A stretch of 64,000 bases of DNA from an uncultured Alphaproteobacteria bacterium (GTDB taxonomy: Bacteria > Pseudomonadota > Alphaproteobacteria > Rhodobacterales > Rhodobacteraceae), in NCBI GenBank assembly GCA_902581005.1, contig CACHMT010000006.1, forward strand, positions 1 to 64,000, in the 5' to 3' direction. Every line of letters starts with the position of its first letter. Positions within the stretch are counted from its first letter, which is position 1. The notes under the pieces are model-generated. The model had not been told where the DNA came from. It was given only the letters and a program-made list of their open reading frames with translations, and made no database searches. Shown one piece after another: positions 62,670 to 64,000 of the stretch. A program made the translations under genes and the position numbers.

Positions 62670-62685
62670 AAAACTGATCAGTTTT
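62670..62685. promoter_or_regulatory. Perfect 16-base palindrome upstream of hsp20
   Basis: AAAACTGATCAGTTTT reads the same on both strands. A second CTGATCA core lies at 62637-62643. Both are between the ABC permease stop and the hsp20 start. The form suits a dimeric repressor site; a rho-independent terminator is unlikely because no loop is left at the centre. It does not match the CIRCE element as I know it. Confidence 0.4.
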
Positions 62686-62733
62686 AATGTTGAAAAAATG
62701 AGGTTAATAACAGTTTTTCATCCTTAGCTGAAA

Positions 62734-63477
62734 CTATGCTTTCAAGTACTTAGATAGAGAAATCTGTAATAAGTAGCTTATTAAGCCGAATAAAGTAATC
62801 GATAAAATTCCGAGTGTAAAAAGGCTAGCAAACATTAGGTCAGTTTTTACTCGACCATTTGCTAAAATCATAAGATATCCCAAGCCTTGAGATGACCCAA
62901 CCCATTCCCCTATAACTGCTCCGATTGGTGCATAGACGCTAGCTAACTTTATTCCGGAACATAAAGAAGGAATGCTATGTGGAATTTTTAAATATAATAG
63001 ATTTCTCCGGTTTGTTCCTCTCATTGTCTTTGCGAGGTCAAGATATCGTTTTGGTGTTTGAGAAAGACCATCATGAAATGCTGAAGTAACAGGAAAATAA
63101 ATAATCAAGATTGCCATAACGACTTTTGACAAAATACCATAACCAAGCCATAAAGTAAGTAATGGGGCAACTGCAAATACTGGAATAGATTGGCTAAATA
63201 TCAACAGTGGTCTAAGTATCAAGCGTGCAGTCACGAATATTTCAAGTGTTAACGCAGTAATCATGCCTAATATTATCCCTATGGTGAGCCCAATTAAGAC
63301 TTCTACAATTGTCACAATTGAATGTTCATAAATAAGCAGTGAGTTTTCTTTAAATGCGACTAAGACAGAGTAAGGTGTTGGAAGTATATAGGGTGGAGGG
63401 TTCGCTAACCTTACCGCTAATTCCCAAAAAAAGAAAATTGATAAAAAAGTACAGACTATATAAATTATAGCTTTCAT
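62734..63477 (-). CDS. ABC transporter permease (ThiX/SsuC type)
   Basis: A 247-residue inner-membrane protein with six helices. The cytoplasmic EAA-type loop is LAKTMRGTNRRNLLYLKIPHSIPSL-like (quoted part: RGTNRRNLLYLKIPHSIPS) and is followed by GIKLASVYAPIGAVIGEWVG, typical of SsuC/TauC/ThiX-like permeases for taurine, sulfonates, or thiamine precursors. It overlaps the ATPase gene by four bases. The binding protein is not in the window. Confidence 0.88.
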   Translation of the reverse strand: MKAIIYIVCTFLSIFFFWELAVRLANPPPYILPTPYSVLVAFKENSLLIYEHSIVTIVEVLIGLTIGIILGMITALTLEIFVTARLILRPLLIFSQSIPVFAVAPLLTLWLGYGILSKVVMAILIIYFPVTSAFHDGLSQTPKRYLDLAKTMRGTNRRNLLYLKIPHSIPSLCSGIKLASVYAPIGAVIGEWVGSSQGLGYLMILANGRVKTDLMFASLFTLGILSITLFGLISYLLQISLSKYLKA

Positions 63478-64000
63478 GATCGGTTGCTTTTTATTTTTTC
63501 TAGTAACGAATATTGCAGATCGAAAACCAATTTGTCGGAATATGTTTTAGGAAATGGTGGTTTGAGACTTCTATTGCTTGTTGTCTTTTGCCGGCCAAGT
63601 ATGTAGATACTTTCACACAGTCTTGCAGCTTCATGGGGATCATGAGTTACAAACAAAACGGTTTTTCCTTTAAGACTTTCAAATGTCAGATCGATCATCT
63701 CTTCTCTGGTATTTGAGTCTAATGAACCAAATGGCTCATCTAATAAAACTATAGGTGTATTTTCCATTAACGTTCTTGCGAGAGCAGCTCGTTGACGTTG
63801 TCCTCCAGAAAGCTGAAAGGGATATTTTTTTTTATGATCCATCAAACCAACTTTTTCAATAATTTTCAGTTTTTTTTCTGGCGAGAACTTTTCTCCTCGT
63901 AATTTATTACCCAAAGAAACATTGGCGCTTACTGTCGCCCATGGAATTAACAAATCATTCTGGGCCATGTAGGAAACACGATTTGAGATAGGTAAGTGAT
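63474..64000 (-). CDS. ABC transporter ATP-binding protein, 5' end outside window
   Basis: Partial; the frame stays open to the right edge (LPISNRVSYMAQNDLLIPW), so the track start at ATG 63968 is only an internal Met. Seen are the Q loop (YMAQNDL), signature LSGGQRQRAALARTL, Walker B VLLDEPFGSLD and the H loop VTHDPHEAARL. Walker A lies beyond the edge. It is of the TauB/SsuB/ThiZ group and powers the permease it overlaps. Confidence 0.9.
   Translation of the reverse strand, partial: HLPISNRVSYMAQNDLLIPWATVSANVSLGNKLRGEKFSPEKKLKIIEKVGLMDHKKKYPFQLSGGQRQRAALARTLMENTPIVLLDEPFGSLDSNTREEMIDLTFESLKGKTVLFVTHDPHEAARLCESIYILGRQKTTSNRSLKPPFPKTYSDKLVFDLQYSLLEKIKSNRS

Overview
The window reads as chromosome of an AT-rich (by eye about 35-37% GC) marine-type alphaproteobacterium. 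The pointers are a class I lysyl-tRNA synthetase, an NDUFS4-like complex I accessory subunit, the mreBCD-mrdA-rodA cell-shape operon, a split Mrp-type antiporter operon, TerB and GFA proteins and several small EamA transporters. I cannot place it more precisely than that. There are no rRNA genes, insertion sequences, CRISPR arrays or integrases. There are two tRNA genes: tRNA-Gln(TTG) and tRNA-Arg(TCT).

Layout. Bases 1-23.8 kb hold mixed metabolic and accessory genes in short operons: a LysE exporter, a homocysteine methyltransferase-like enzyme, GST/VOC/MazG, DoxX with a CDGSH protein, a photolyase operon, a GAF pair, a class III cyclase with TPRs, an acyl-CoA ligase with two small zinc-ribbon-like proteins, an epimerase, a KefB-like antiporter and drug/metabolite transporters. 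This part ends in a polyamine operon: a roughly 270-nt structured leader, a divergent SpeD paralogue, speE and canonical speD. Together these could make spermidine if the divergent SpeD supplies putrescine.

Bases 23.8-31.04 kb are an accessory zone hung on tRNA-Gln. The 49-bp 3' half of the tRNA is repeated exactly twice, plus one decayed copy, in the same orientation. Tandem GTTGTCAAAA boxes recur four times. Between these scars lie small cargo sets: a DUF1330-like gene and its broken duplicate, an EamA transporter, DUF924, a zinc-type oxidoreductase, an orphan gene, and DUF2182/DUF1326.

Bases 31.09-64 kb are mostly core: kdsA, a ten-gene Mrp-like cation/proton antiporter operon (E-F-G-DUF4040-B-C-D-D-x-D), a hydroxyacid dehydrogenase, rodA-mrdA-mreD-mreC-mreB, an exported 18-repeat MORN protein, nadE-gltX, ettA, nadD-dac, terB, lysS-DUF4864, uvrB, the NDUFS4-like gene, tRNA-Arg, an EamA transporter, pgi, hsp20, and the start of a thiamine/taurine-type ABC importer that runs off the right edge.

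The strongest leads are the SpeD paralogue, which keeps the pyruvoyl catalytic residues but has lost the HTWPE substrate motif and sits behind a structured leader, and the stack of integrase-less tRNA-Gln cassettes. Both rest on sequence reading only; no database search was possible.
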